In this document: positions 18,439-29,245 of the stretch, in pieces
Position numbering within the stretch: the first letter of the stretch is position 1
Layout of the letters: every line of letters starts with the position of its first letter
Source: Chara braunii
Lineage: Eukaryota > Streptophyta > Charophyceae > Charales > Characeae
Assembly: GCA_003427395.1 (NCBI GenBank)
Contig: BFEA01000189.1
Coordinates: 2,524,034-2,553,717 of the forward strand
Reading direction: 5' to 3'
Length of the DNA stretch: 29,684 nucleotides
Translations under genes and position numbers: made by a program
Notes under the pieces: model-generated
The model's input: only the letters and a program-made list of their open reading frames with translations
The model's database searches: none
What the model was told of the DNA's origin: nothing

Positions 18439-20822
18439 TCAGGCGTCGTCCTTGCGCAGCACGTGTAGCTCCCCGTAATGCGGTTTCGTAGTCGCGGCTT
18501 CTGGCCTCCACGGAATGAGTCGCTCGTTGGCGGGACACTTGTTGGGCGGCAGGAGGCGCGTCAATCCATCGGCGTTGCCATGCTGCCGCGTGGCACGGTG
18601 GTGGATGTCGAAGTCGTAGTCCTGCAGACGCACCGCCCACCTTCGCAACGTCCCCGTGTAGTCCGTGTTGTTGCGTAGGGACAGCAGCGGCTGATGATCC
18701 GTTACCAGCACGAATTTCTGGTCGTAAAGATACGGTCGGAAATGCTGAATTCCCCACACCACCGCCAAACATTCGCCTTTGCACGCTTCGTAATTAGCCT
18801 GCGCCTGGCTCAGCGTCTTGGACGCATACTCAATGACGTGTTCCCTCCCGTCCGCCCCGTGCTGAGTCAGCACTGCCGATATCGCCTGCGGCTGCCAATC
18901 GGTGTACAGTTTGAACGGTCTTGTCGGGTCAGGACGCGACAACACAGGAGCAGATGTCAGAGCCTCCTTCAATGCCTGAAACGCCGCTTCGCATTCCGGC
19001 GTCCAGATCAGGTGCTCCTCTTTCTTCAGCAGGTTCGTTAGGGGTTTCGCTACACTGGCGAACCCCTTAATGAAGCGTCGATANTAGGATGCCAGCCCTA
19101 GAAAAGCCCGAACCTGGGTGAGTGTGACCGGCGCCGGGGCATCTTGAACTGCTGCCACCTTCCTCGGATCCGGTTTTAGTCCATCGACCGTGACGATGTA
19201 CCCCAAGAATGAGATCTCCGACAAGAAGAACTCGTTTTTCTCCAAGGCCACTTTGAACCCCGCATCTTTTAGTGCATGCAAAACCCACTCAATGTGTTCC
19301 ACGTGGTACTCGTGTGTTTTTGAAAAGACCAAAATATCATCCATGTACACAATCACGCAGAAATTGATCAGGGGCTGGGTTAGTCGGGTTTTGTTAACGA
19401 ACTCAACGAAGGCAATATTCATGGCCTGCTGAAACGTTGCAGGGGCGTTACAAATTCCCATGGGACACCGAACCCATTGCCATGTGCCCTCAAATAGGAC
19501 AAAGCGGTTTTGGGTCGGTCCTCCGGTCGGATTGCGACATGGTGAAAACCGTGTCGGATATCGAACTTGGAAAAGACTCGAGCGACCCCGATAGCATCTA
19601 ATAAATCGTCGATTCGTGGCATAGCGTTCAATTTTCGGTAGTCGATACATACCCGGACCGAACCATTTCGTTTTGGCACGAGGACCACGGGAAAAGACCA
19701 CGGTCCCAGCGATGGTTCGACCCACCCCAACCGCTCGAATTCCCGTACCCTTTCCAAATCCAGCTGTCTTTCTTTAAGGGAATATCGGTACGGTCGGCAA
19801 TGTATCAGGGCGTGATCCCCGGTATCAATCGCGTGCTGTATCAAAGGGGTTAGCCCTATGTCGTGGTCATGAATACTGACAGCCTCAGGATAGGCCCGTA
19901 TAACCGCGAGGAGGAGGCGTCTGTATTCATCCGGAACACGGGCTAGTAACCGAACTTCTACGGTTCCCTGAGGAAGGGAGACAGTCATAGTAACCGTGGG
20001 GACCGCCGCATTGGCATCGGGCGAGGCCCCAAACAAAGAGTTGTCGGTTTTCGCCGAAAGGACAGTCGCAATAAGTTGACTGTCCGCCAGACTCATCGAC
20101 TCGCTTTCCATATCACTGTCGCTGTCCAGTTCGGGTTCGGCCGAGGGTTCTACCGAAAAGGCATGCGTCAGTTCCCTCAGTCCCCACCGATATTCCCTTG
20201 TTCGGGGTTGAAACGACACCCCCTCTTTCAAGAGGATCGCGGCTTTTTCATTCGTGAGTAGGGGTCGTGGAGGTCGAAAAGATAAATCGCACAGCCCCCT
20301 CAACTCAGTAAATCTTTCAGGTAGGGGGTCCGTCCTGAGATATAAGGACGCAGGGGGTTCCGAAAGGTCAGCTATTCGGGACACCCTCAGCAGGGGTTCC
20401 CCCTGCACCACGGAGGAGAACGTGTGCTACCAATTGGACTCGCTCCGAACTATTTCCAAGGGTTCTCGCCGCCAAGAATGGCGCCACCGATCCTGAACCC
20501 GGATCGGATATTGGTCGGGTACATCAGTCTCGTCAGTTTCCGACAAGGTTTCATTTTCGTCTAGTGACAGGCGTCACATCATGTTGATTTGATGGGCTTT
20601 CGTGGTGATTCGAGGCGCCGGCTGGGTGCGCATACGCACCGCCAATCTCATTGGTATCGTTTGTGGTTTGGGGTGGGCCGATTTGAGTACCACCTTACAG
20701 CTGTCAAAGTGCATTCGCGCTCCGACCGCCGCCTGCCACGGAATGCCTAGCAGAACATCATACGCCTGTACATCCAGCACGATTGTGTCGCACAAACAAT
20801 GCACCCGAACTCCGACCGTCAT
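18439..20822 (-). pseudogene. pol: Protease-reverse transcriptase-RNase H (pol), truncated and frameshifted
   Basis: The N-terminus begins inside an aspartic protease (YDVLLGIPWQ); the catalytic D-T/S-G part is lost at the LTR junction. In-frame stops lie at 20574 (TGA) and 20427 (TAG). The reverse transcriptase follows: PVVLVPKRNGSVRVCIDYRKLNA, then about ten residues missing before MPRIDDLLDA, then KFDIRHGFHHVAI with the first catalytic Asp. A one-base deletion near 19499 moves the reading to another phase, continuing at GTWQWVRCPMGICNAPATF, the YMDD catalytic motif (about 19340) and FLGY. RNase H has YTDW, the KGECLAVVW segment and LVTDHQPL, and ends at a TGA at 18439. An ambiguous base at 19084 gives one unknown residue. 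In a live copy this would reverse-transcribe element RNA in cytoplasmic particles. Confidence 0.92.
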
Positions 20823-22220
20823 GGGTTTGGATAGGTGGTGGGTTCGAAGCCTTCAGGCCTCGTCATCGGCCTCACGAAGTGACCGGACCGTCGGGTCTTT
20901 GCTGGTAGAGGTAGTTGGTTAGAGGCCTTCAAGCCTCGGCGTCGGACTCACAGAGTCCGTGCGGAAGTTTCTGAGAGGGTGAAATGGCAGGAGGGCTCGT
21001 CGGCATCCGAATTCGAAATTGCATGGGCAGCGCCCCCGCATTACGGGAGAACTCGGGAAAACGTGTCGCTCCCTCGTAGCCCAGGATCAAGCGTCGCCAA
21101 GAACACGAGTCCCCCTGGCGACACCAGCGAATATCAAACTGCGACCGCCACGTGGCGTGAGCGGCCGACCAGGGCAACACAGTCAAACCCGTATAAGGCA
21201 ATATTAGAGTCGGGGAATCAAAGCGATCAATCAGGACAAACCCGTTCCCCCTTATATTACACGCCCGAGGCTGGTCTTGCCAACACACTTGCTCCTTCCG
21301 TCTCAGCGCGCGCCGTACGTCCGCATCGCAGTAGACGCTGTCATCGTCTGTAGTGGGGAAGGTTGGTAGCGAGATGAGACGATCGGAGGTGCGCGATGAA
21401 CATGGGCAATATCCCCCGCTCTTGGTCATCCGAACCAACACCGACTCCGTACAATACTCGATGCAACCCGTCTCTCTCAAAGTTGGTGCGTCGGGAGAAG
21501 ATGGCGAAATCTAAGCTCTCTTCCCCTTGCGGGGGCGTCGACCGCGAGCGCGCGGACGCCGGCGGTTGACGTCACCGGTGCAGGGACGAGAAGTTCAAAA
21601 GCGATGACTAGCAGTTCAAAAAGAAAGGCGAGAGAGAGAGAGAGTGAGTTACACGAGACTGCGCGTGCGCGCAGGAAGGGCCATGGGAGGGAGGGGAGCA
21701 ACGAGATCAACACCCTCATACTCCTAAGCAGACGGTCCTCCAGTTCTGTTCCCCCGTCCCCGCCCGGATAAGTACATACACACATAGATGCATGCAATCA
21801 ACAACCCTTGACAGGACCTCCCATCCATAGACCTTTGACATCACTCACGCGCGCAACAAGCTCCCATCACTCGGGGCCTCACACACACGTCATGCATAGA
21901 CAAAGCAGCCGTAGAGATAAAAGGGAGTCCTTCTTGTACACAAAAATTCTCAATTAACTACCGCCCCTAGGCGCAGCCTTCAAAACTTCCCAAGACCACC
22001 GACCACCATAGCCACAAGGCCCTGCTGCGGCCGGCGTCCAACTCCACCACTGCTCAGTCCCTCCGACTGCTTCGCCCCGAGATTACCGCGGGTCCGCCCC
22101 ACGTCGTCACTCCGCTCGTCCTTGGGCTCGTCGAGCCTGTTCGGCGCCGCGGACTTTTGCGCATAGCTCGCACAGCATTGCAGCCGAGATCAAAGAGGAG
22201 GAGAGGAGAGGGTTGCGCGA

Positions 22221-22228
22221 ATTTATAG
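22221..22228 (-). promoter_or_regulatory. Candidate TATA box in 5' LTR (CTATAAAT)
   Basis: Same word and flanks as 13822 in the other LTR. In the 5' LTR it would drive the element's own transcript. Confidence 0.45.
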
Positions 22229-22624
22229 CGCGGGAGGTGGCGGGTTGTCAGCGCGAGGTGCGGGCAGCGCAGGGTGTAGATGAGCAGGACAGAAGAACGG
22301 AGGGGAGTTAGAGGGTTCGACCTGCGGGGTTGCACGGTTCTACGTGATTGGGGTGTTCGTTAAAGTGCGCGGTTTCCCGCTCTCCACCTTGATCCGAGCA
22401 TCCCAACTACGCAGCCAATCACTCCGCGGAGGAAGACGGGGTAAGGATCAAGCTGGGCGTAGGGGAAGACGAAGAGTCCGGCCTGAGGGAAGCGCGCGCA
22501 GCAAGAAAGGAAGATGGCGAGAGGAGGCAAAGAAAGAATCGGGGGTGCGAGACGAGCGAAGAAATCGGAGCTTAAGCGTGCGCACGCAAAAATGTAAAAA
22601 GTCCCAACCGCACCCGTTTCTTGG

Positions 22625-22632
22625 TTTTTATA
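22625..22632 (-). promoter_or_regulatory. Alternative TATA box in 5' LTR (TATAAAAA)
   Basis: Counterpart of 14226-14233. It lies about 190 bp inside the LTR. Confidence 0.4.
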
Positions 22633-22834
22633 CCGCGGCCGCTATTCGCCCGCATGGGAGTTTATTAATCAAACAAAATGAAAAAGCCGTTTCAAAAGAA
22701 AACAAAAGCAAAAAGAAAGAAAACCCCCTTTCTGTCCGCGTCCGTACTTCGGGGCTTCCGCGGGATTTTTCCTCAGGGATACGGGAAGCCGCGCGGTACG
22801 GGTCTGAGCTTGCCACAATAGAACTTATAAGCAC

Positions 22835-22929
22835 GTGGTTGGGACCCCATCCGATAAAATTGGCACGATCCGGAGTGGATTAGCATGGCCCCTGCACAAG
22901 GATAACACGCGTAAATGCAGAAATGGTCC
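22835..22929 (+). ncRNA. U6 spliceosomal snRNA-like sequence, degenerate copy
   Basis: From CATCCGATAAAATTGG (22848) through GGATTAGCATGGCCCCTGCA and AAGGATAACACGCGTAAA to AGAAATGGTCC (22929) it follows the U6 consensus closely and without gaps. The invariant ACAGAGA box, however, reads CCGGAGT, so it should not splice. The AGC triad and the bases of the internal stem-loop are kept. CTTATAAG at 22824-22831 resembles a plant U6 TATA box but is only ~11 bp from the apparent 5' end. It begins 17 bp beyond the outer end of the gypsy 5' LTR. Confidence 0.85.
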
Positions 22930-23240
22930 CGTCTCCCGAATATACTGGGACGACTACCCAGCTTGGTTCGAACCACCATACTTTCGAAAGCCGCGGCCGT
23001 AAACAAGCTGGGACGCGCTGGGCCCAACGGGTGTGGCGGGTCCGGTTCCAATTCATTCGAGTGGAAACGTGGCAGCTCTTTTTTTCGCTGCGTCCGTGGT
23101 CTGAGCCTGGCATCCTTCCTGGCCGTCTCTGGGGTACCTGATCAGAGTGTTTTTTTTTTTTTAACTAAGCTAGATTCGTCTCTCAATTGTTTTTCGGGGT
23201 AACTACGGCCCACTGAGGGTTACAGTTTGTAATTGCATTT

Positions 23241-24648
23241 CAAACTGTGTTTTAGCAGTTTAGTCAGGGCCCCAGTTTCAAATGCAGTTGAAAATAGGGC
23301 TGGTCTTTTTCAGCAGTTCAGTCAGGCACGTGGCCCTTTTTTTTTTTCTTCTTCCTTTTTTTGTACCCCCTTCAGGCGTGGCCAAGACATCTCGGCCGTG
23401 GCCCCACCACACAGCCAGATGCTTTTTTTTTTTCTTTTCTAGGGCGTTGAAACGGTATTCACCAGTTCACAGTAGCTGATGCAGATTCCAGGGCTCGATC
23501 CCTAGTCCCCACCTTACCTGTGTACAGTATCTGTGTCGACCCCTAGAGTTGAACCCATGACCTGTGTAATTGTAACAGTTGGTAGGTTATCGTAGGGTCC
23601 ATAGGTGGCAGGGGTTCGATCGGTAGACCTGTCGAGTAGGAGTCTCAGTCAGGTCTAGAAGTCGTAGCTGTAGCTTTCTCGAAGGGTCAAGGTCGTAGCT
23701 GCTACAGTCCAGAAAGGTCAAGGTCGTAGCTGCCACAGTATCGAAAGGCCAAGTCTACGGCCTTCCAGAAGGTCCTAGCAGTGACCTTTCGAAGATGCTC
23801 ACGTTTAGACTGAAGCAAGTGGGCAAGTGGGCAAGTGGGCAAGTGGGCAAGTGGTGAGCCCAGCTGCAGTACGTCGGCCGGTACGACTGCATCAAGTTGG
23901 CAGTACAACCGCATGCAGTCAGCAGTACCAGTCCCAGTCAGTCCTAGTCCAGTCAAGCAAGTACCGCATGGGACTGTGTGCACGACGGGCATGGGAAAGG
24001 GCCAGACCAGCGAGCCACAGAAGAATAAATCAAAGGGGAGCGTCCAGCCATTCATTCATTCCTGCGTGAGCCGTGCGGAAGCGCTGCCATAGCGACTTGT
24101 GCGAGGTGGTCTGCAGTGAGCCCGAGGACGAAGTGGGTGAGAGAGAAGAAGCTTAGCCATAGCGATAGGGTAGCAGCGGCGATAGCCGCCATAGCTGTAG
24201 ATAGCGTGCAGTGTATGTGTGTGTATGTGTGTACGGAGTAACGCGTGTGGGATATCCAGGGTGATCCTGTGTGTGCGAACAGAGAGTTGAGTGGGCGCTG
24301 TGTCGCCATAGCCATTGAAGTGAACTTGTATCTGAACTGTGTTCTCGGCTACCATGTCTCTGAGTTTTGAGTGGGCGCTTGTCGCCAGTTTGCTGCGCAC
24401 CTGTTTGCATACATGTGGAGTGTGAAAAATAGCGAGTTTGATTGCAGGCGTGGCCGAGACATCTCGACCATTGCCCCGCCACGCGACCAGGGGGGGGAAG
24501 GGGGGCGAAAGATAAGAAAGCAAAAAAAAAAACGAACAAAAAAAAAAAAAAAGGGGCCATGTCCCTGACTGAACTGCTAAAAAAGACCAGCCCAAGTTTC
24601 AACTGCATTTGAAACTCGGGCCCTGACTAAACTGCTAAAACGCAGTTT
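23241..24648. mobile_element. Inverted-repeat element enclosing dispersed repeat copy 3
   Basis: The arms 23241-23345 and 24545-24648 are inverted copies over ~104 bp (CAAACTGxGTTTTAGCAGTT, then TAGTCAGGGCCC). Inside each arm the word AGCAGTTyAGTCAGG is repeated, and a T-rich or A-rich tract follows inward. Further in, GGCGTGGCCxAGACATCTCG occurs at 23375 and 24448; being nearly palindromic it extends the symmetry. The centre is the dispersed repeat. No transposase is encoded, and no target duplication is evident. Confidence 0.7.
23447..24445 (+). repeat. Dispersed ~0.9-kb repeat, copy 3
   Basis: This is the best preserved copy: GAAACGGTATTCACCAGTTC head, CAGGGCTCGATCCCTAG, a GGCAAGTG minisatellite (23816-23856), CATTCATTCATTCC (24050), a TGTGTGTATGTGTG tract (24215) and TTTGCATACATG (24404). 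It lies between the inverted arms at 23241 and 24545. Copies 1 and 2 lack such arms, so the repeat either inserted into the TIR element or was captured by it. Confidence 0.8.
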
Positions 24649-24689
24649 GCGCGGTAGTTTTCTCTTTTTTTTTTTTTGTTAAGGCCCAG

Positions 24690-24825
24690 CCAATTCCATT
24701 ACCTGTAGAATACAGACAGGACGGCCTTTCAGGTCCTCTTTTATTGTCATTCTAGTATTATGGGGAACCGCGTAGCAGCCACATCCGTCGCGTGCCCTAC
24801 CAACTGGGCTAGGCCGCTGGATCTT
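24690..24825 (-). repeat. tRNA-derived SINE-like relic
   Basis: On the minus strand, GCCTAGCCCAGTTGGTAGGG matches a tRNA D-arm/A-box very well. A degenerate B-box candidate (GCGGTTCC) follows about 35 bases later, then a ~90-bp body. There is no second copy here to confirm a family. Confidence 0.4.
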
Positions 24826-25212
24826 CTCTCAATTTCACCTTACCCTTTTTTTAATCTGGTTGCCCCGATCTGTTGGTGGGGAGCAGCACCTGCTGGGAAA
24901 CGGGCCCGGCGTCCCAGCATACAACGGAGGGGCCTGCCAGCATTGATTACCCTTGAAGGGGATTGACTGAGCAGGTAATGAGATCAAGAACTTTTGAGAG
25001 CAAAAATTTTGGACGTTGCAGAATCACCTCTTCAGCCCCAAACAGTCGTCAGATTAAGCACTTCATCCTGGTGAAGCTACACTATTGCTAGTCCAAGAGA
25101 TTTCTCCCATGCACGAAAGTCCTTCTCTCCCCTCTAGCCCCTAAGAGCCACGCCCAACTCCTGCCAAACCCTTTCGTTTCACCGGGGGCCACCGGGGATG
25201 ACAGGGGATATC
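24826..25212. other. Unassigned DNA next to LINE 3' end
   Basis: A T7 run at 24847 could be the poly-A end of the minus-strand LINE that follows, which would make 24855-25212 its 3' UTR. No ORF of coding character is present. Confidence 0.3.
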
Positions 25213-25740
25213 TCAATCGGGGCTCTCGACTAAACAGAGGGGATGGGGGGGGAAGGGGTCCGGGAAGTCAGAGGAGGGTCTCATGGGGAAGTAGGGCTCA
25301 ATGTTAGTGCACTCATTAAAAAGAAGGTGGTAATCCCTGGAGGGCCCATGGTTTGTCCTACTCGGTTGATCTCCTCCCCACTGTACCCTAGCGGGTACCC
25401 ATCCCCGTCGGTCCCCCCCAAGCCAGTCTGTGCAAAAGCTCGTGAGAGCCCGCTTGATATCCCGGTCCATTTAAAAGTTATCCAGCTGGTTTTTAAGGAC
25501 ATGCCATCTATGCAACAGTTCCAGCTGTACTTGTTCCTTGATTTTTCCTACGAGCTCCCCTTCTTCCACTCTTACTTCTTCCAAGTTGAGAAGGCACCGC
25601 TGCCACCACAGGGTCCAGAGGATCGTTCTTCTACCCAAGCTAAACCAGTCCCCGTGTAGGTGGATGCATTGGTCATAGTAGGGCAGTGCCCAGTCAAGAT
25701 TGCTTGCCAGGACCATAGCCAGGGTGATTCTGGCATCATC

Positions 25741-26532
25741 TTACACCACACCCGGTCCCACCAGCGCCATGTCATACTGCCACCGGACACTGCATGAAAA
25801 TGTGTTCAATAGTCTCATTCCGTTTCGTTGTAGGGAAGGCTGTGGGCACCTTCGACACCAGGGTAGTGCAGCCCCTTTCTGTTCCAGGTGGGTGTGATCA
25901 ATCAGCCCAGCATTGGTGGGGAGGCCGTGGTGGGCAATCTGCCACTGCAAGGATGAGATTTTGGCGGGTCGGGCCTTAGTTTCGCTGAACCACTTAATAG
26001 GCTTGACGAGGGCCCGGTCCACATTGAGGTGTCTGGCCCACCTGTCATTGATCTGGTCCCTGAAGCGCCTCTTCACGGGGAGCATTCTGTATGTGGTTTT
26101 GACTGTCAAATTATGGAGGTAGATCTTCTTGGCACCGTTGGCGGGCCCTGACGGAGGTCTACCAGCATTCTGCCATTGCCTTTGCAGGGGGTCCAACGGC
26201 AACTCCTGAACGGGGGATTGGGGCTCGAAGGCGGAAAATTTCATTCCTTCCCCTGGCACACGTACACGGAAGATCACCTCCCTCTCCCTCTCTTCGAAAG
26301 GGGTGCGGGAACCCCTCAGCTGGTTCCTTGGCCCAATTGAGTAGTATTCCACTAAGACGTCTGTGACCCGAACTGAATGGATCCTACCTATCCTGTGTGG
26401 CTCCCCTCGCAGGCCAACCCAATCACCATCCTGGAGGGTGGGTCCTCTTCTCAGTATTATGTACCATGCGAGCGGCCAACTCAATGCTGCCGACTTCCAG
26501 TTTTTCTTCTCCGGGTCCCATATGTGTTCCAC
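25741..26532 (-). pseudogene. Longest open segment of the LINE ORF2 C-terminal region
   Basis: These 263 codons are open without interruption. They contain a hydrophilic connection (RVPGEGMKFSAFEPQSP), the segment PVKRRFRDQINDRWARHLNV and the Cys-containing WCRRCPQP cluster near the end. The sequence after GVV* continues in the same phase at 25716-25471 with the Trp-rich tail. It is a piece of the LINE and not a separate gene. Confidence 0.7.
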
Positions 26533-27000
26533 TCGTGTGATCCCATGCTGTACCCATCTCTTTCAGGGCGGCGTTGAGCTGCAGAGCACCTATCCTGAAT
26601 GGGGTGTGAGCCACCAGTTTCCGAATAAAGGTTGTTGAGACACCTCCTCCCATCGGCAAGGTGGTTGCTTTTCGGGGAGGGGGAGTTGTCGCCAGTCTTT
26701 TAGCAACGACGACCGACAGGGCTCCAATGGTTGACCCAGGACTTTTCAAGGGATTGATCAGTACCGAATCTACCGATCCTCTAACCATGTAAGCGGGTGG
26801 ATTACACTAGGGGCCAATGGAGCCAAGCAGGCAATGTGCTCTAGGGCCAAGGCCTGCCAGTGGCAGTGAGTGGCAAGAAGCAGTTTTTTAAGCCACTGAA
26901 GGCGGAGGGGCCGTACTTGCATTTGAGGGTCAATGATGCCCAGCGCACCCCCCCTTTCTTTGGCTGGATCACCAAGTCCCATGCCACCAGGTTGAGTACA

Positions 27001-28276
27001 TTTGTTTGTTCGCCGTCTCCCTGTCAAAGAAATGCTGCCACCTTGGCTCTTAGAGTCTGATAAGCACTCTTGCGTAGTGGCCAGAGTATCGATTCATAAC
27101 ATAATGTGGCGAAGACAACGTCGTTGATTGTCAGTGCCTAACCGTAAAGCGAGGTGTGATTGTTGCGCCACTTAGACAGTTTAGCCAAGGTCGGTGAACT
27201 GATCCATTCCCCATTTGATGGTGGGCGCCCACAGGCCGATATAGAAACCCCTAAGATCCGTACCAGGGCTTCTAGAGGAAGTCATCGTATGTGGGGAGTG
27301 TCCGAAGGTCACCCACCTTGGTGGTGGATCCACCACCCCTTTGTCTTACTCCCCCAATTCACGACCATATCAAAGACGTTCACAAAAAGCTCCATCAATC
27401 ACTTCACCTCCTCAATATTTCCTTGCGTGGCCTCAACCATGATGGTCAGGTCGTCCCAAACAGTGAGCACACCGGTACTGCGTCTGCCGGGATTCGCGAT
27501 ATGCTGATTCTGGTCAGGTCCTTATTGGCTCGAAGGTTGGCCGACAGAACCTCCATGATGATATGGAAAAGGTATGGCGCGATCGGTTCACCTAGTCATA
27601 CCGATCTCTCCAATTTAATCAGCGGGGCTAGAGATCCATTTGTTTGTTCGTCGTCTCCCCTTCAAAGAAATGCTGCCACCTTGACTCTTAGAGCCTGATA
27701 AGCAGTCTTGCGTAGTGGCCAGAGTATCGATTCATAACATAATGTGGCGAAGAGAACGTCGTTGATTGTGAGTGCCTAACCGTAAAGCGAGGTGTGATTG
27801 TTGCGCCACTTAGACAGTTTAGCCAAGGTCGGTGAACTGATCCATTCCCCATTTGATGGTGGGTGCCCACAGGCCGATATAGAAACCCCTAAGATCCGTA
27901 CCAGGGCTTCTAGAGGAAGTCATCGTATGTGGGGAGTGTCCGAAGGTCACCCACCTTGATGGTGGATCCACCACCCCTGTGTCTTACCCCCCCAACTCAC
28001 GACCATATCAGAGACGTTCACAAAACGCTCCATCAATGACTTCACCTCCTCAATATTTCCTTGCATGGCCTCGACCATGATGGTCAGGTCGTCCCAAACA
28101 GTGAGCACACCGGTACTGCGTCTGCCGGGATTCGTGATATGCTGATTCTGGTCAGGTCCTTATTGGCTCGAAGGTTGGCGGACAGAACCTCCATGGTGAT
28201 AAGGAAAAGGTATGGCGCGATCGGTTCACCTTGTCATACCAATCTCTCAAATTTTATCAGCGGGGCCAGAGATCCA
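27001..28276. repeat. 638-bp tandem duplication inside the LINE
   Basis: 27001-27638 and 27639-28276 are direct copies differing by a few per cent. The shared edges carry CATT at the break (GATCCATTTG against GATCCATTAA and ACATTTG), indicating a microhomology-type origin. The copied segment holds the RT catalytic motif region. Confidence 0.92.
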
Positions 28277-29245
28277 TTAATCTGTACTCTTGTAGTGACA
28301 TTCGGATGTCAAATCTTCACCCACCTATGGAAGGCTGGCCCGAACCCGTTTTCTTCAGGCTCTTGTAACTAGTCAACGTGATCGTAGGCCTTTTCAAAAT
28401 CGATAAAAACGAAGGTCGCATTTTGCGTTGAGTGACGGGTTAATTGCACCATCTCATGGACCAATAGGATATTTTCATGTATGTGTCTGTGTTGCATGAA
28501 CCCCGTCTGAGATGGGTGTATCAGCCCTTCTAAGACAGGGATCATTCAGTTCGCCAACGCTTTGGCCACCATTTTGTAGGCAACCGACAAAAGGGTGATG
28601 GGGCGGTAGTTCTGAATGTTCATCTTATCTCCTTTTTTGTAGAGAAGAGAGCACCCCTTGTCCCACCAGTTCACCCATGCTCCTTGTACGCCAAACTCCT
28701 CTATAATAATTCATAAGGTCGGGGCTGAGACGATTCCACATTGTCTCCCAAATTCCTTTGGGAGACCATCTGGTCCCTAAGTTTTCTCCTCCTCCATTTG
28801 TAGTAGAGCCGTCTGTACTTCTACCTTTGTCAAGGGCACCTCCAAGCTTTCTCATTGCTCTAGGAAAAGGGTTTGGGTCATGGGTTATAGAAATTTGTCG
28901 ACCTGGCGCAGGCGGGTGCCTTAATCAGTGGGGGGGATATGTGTGGCAAACAGATCTTTGAAAAGTCACGGGTTATTTTTACACAACCCAATGTGGTGAG
29001 GATGGGGTTCTCCTTTCTCCTCTCCAGGTCATACAAGGTTTCTACCGCAGTGCGCTTAGACCTGCTTGGGCGAGCCAAAAAAAAATTGCATCCATTGTAC
29101 CTTCAGTTAATAAATGATAAGACAACTTCCCTCGGATCTTCGACCTTGCAACCAGTATTGGGCTTGCTGATGAAGTTCGGCTTTTACCTTGTTGATGACT
29201 CCATTGAATTGTATATGCTGCTCCGCTATGGGCGGGTTGTGATGT

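Larger units (their letters stand above)
12108..22817 (-). mobile_element. Ty3/gypsy-type LTR retrotransposon, defective
   Basis: Two long direct repeats (12108-14418 and 20808-22817) enclose minus-strand protease, reverse transcriptase, RNase H and integrase in the Ty3/gypsy order (integrase after RNase H), followed by two further ORFs. The LTR ends are TGTGATA...TATCACA, a 7-bp inverted terminal pair with the usual TG...CA. The copy lacks gag, the primer-binding site and the start of the protease, and carries in-frame stops and frameshifts, so it cannot be autonomous. No matching 5-bp target duplication is seen (GATAT at 12103-12107 against ATAGA at 22818-22822). That fits decay, or recombination between elements. 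Scattered differences of a few per cent between LTRs show it is not very recent. Confidence 0.9.
20808..22817 (-). repeat. 5' LTR, truncated at its 3' end
   Basis: This is collinear with 12407-14418 of the other LTR. It lacks the last ~300 bp, and the junction with protease sequence falls in CGGAGTT on the minus strand, which both sides share. With the LTR end went the primer-binding site and all of gag. Both candidate TATA words survive (22221-22228 and 22625-22632), so transcription may still be possible. Confidence 0.88.
25213..29240 (-). pseudogene. Non-LTR retrotransposon (L1-like LINE) ORF2, heavily decayed
   Basis: In minus-strand order there is a Lys/Arg-rich stretch before the RT (LYDLERRKENPI near 29030) and then RT motifs: NYRPITLLSVAYKMVAKAL (28557-28618), HPSQTGFMQHRHIHENILL, FVFIDFEKAYDHV (about 28376-28418) and QGEPIAPYLF. 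Next comes an xxDD motif, here VWDDLTIM, present twice because of a 638-bp duplication. Then follow GGMGLGDPAKERGGALGIID (26950) and a long connection region. Close to the C-terminus is a Cys/His cluster (WCRRCPQP...FSCSV), then a Trp-rich tail (ILWTLWWQRCLLNLEE) typical of plant LINE ORF2. The frame changes at least five times and stops are frequent. ORF1 and the endonuclease domain are not seen. A live ORF2 would nick DNA and copy its RNA at the break. Confidence 0.85.

Noticed and set aside
27160-28372. Plus-strand ORFs over the duplicated LINE segment
   Set aside because: They are antisense shadows; the RT motifs read clearly on the minus strand.
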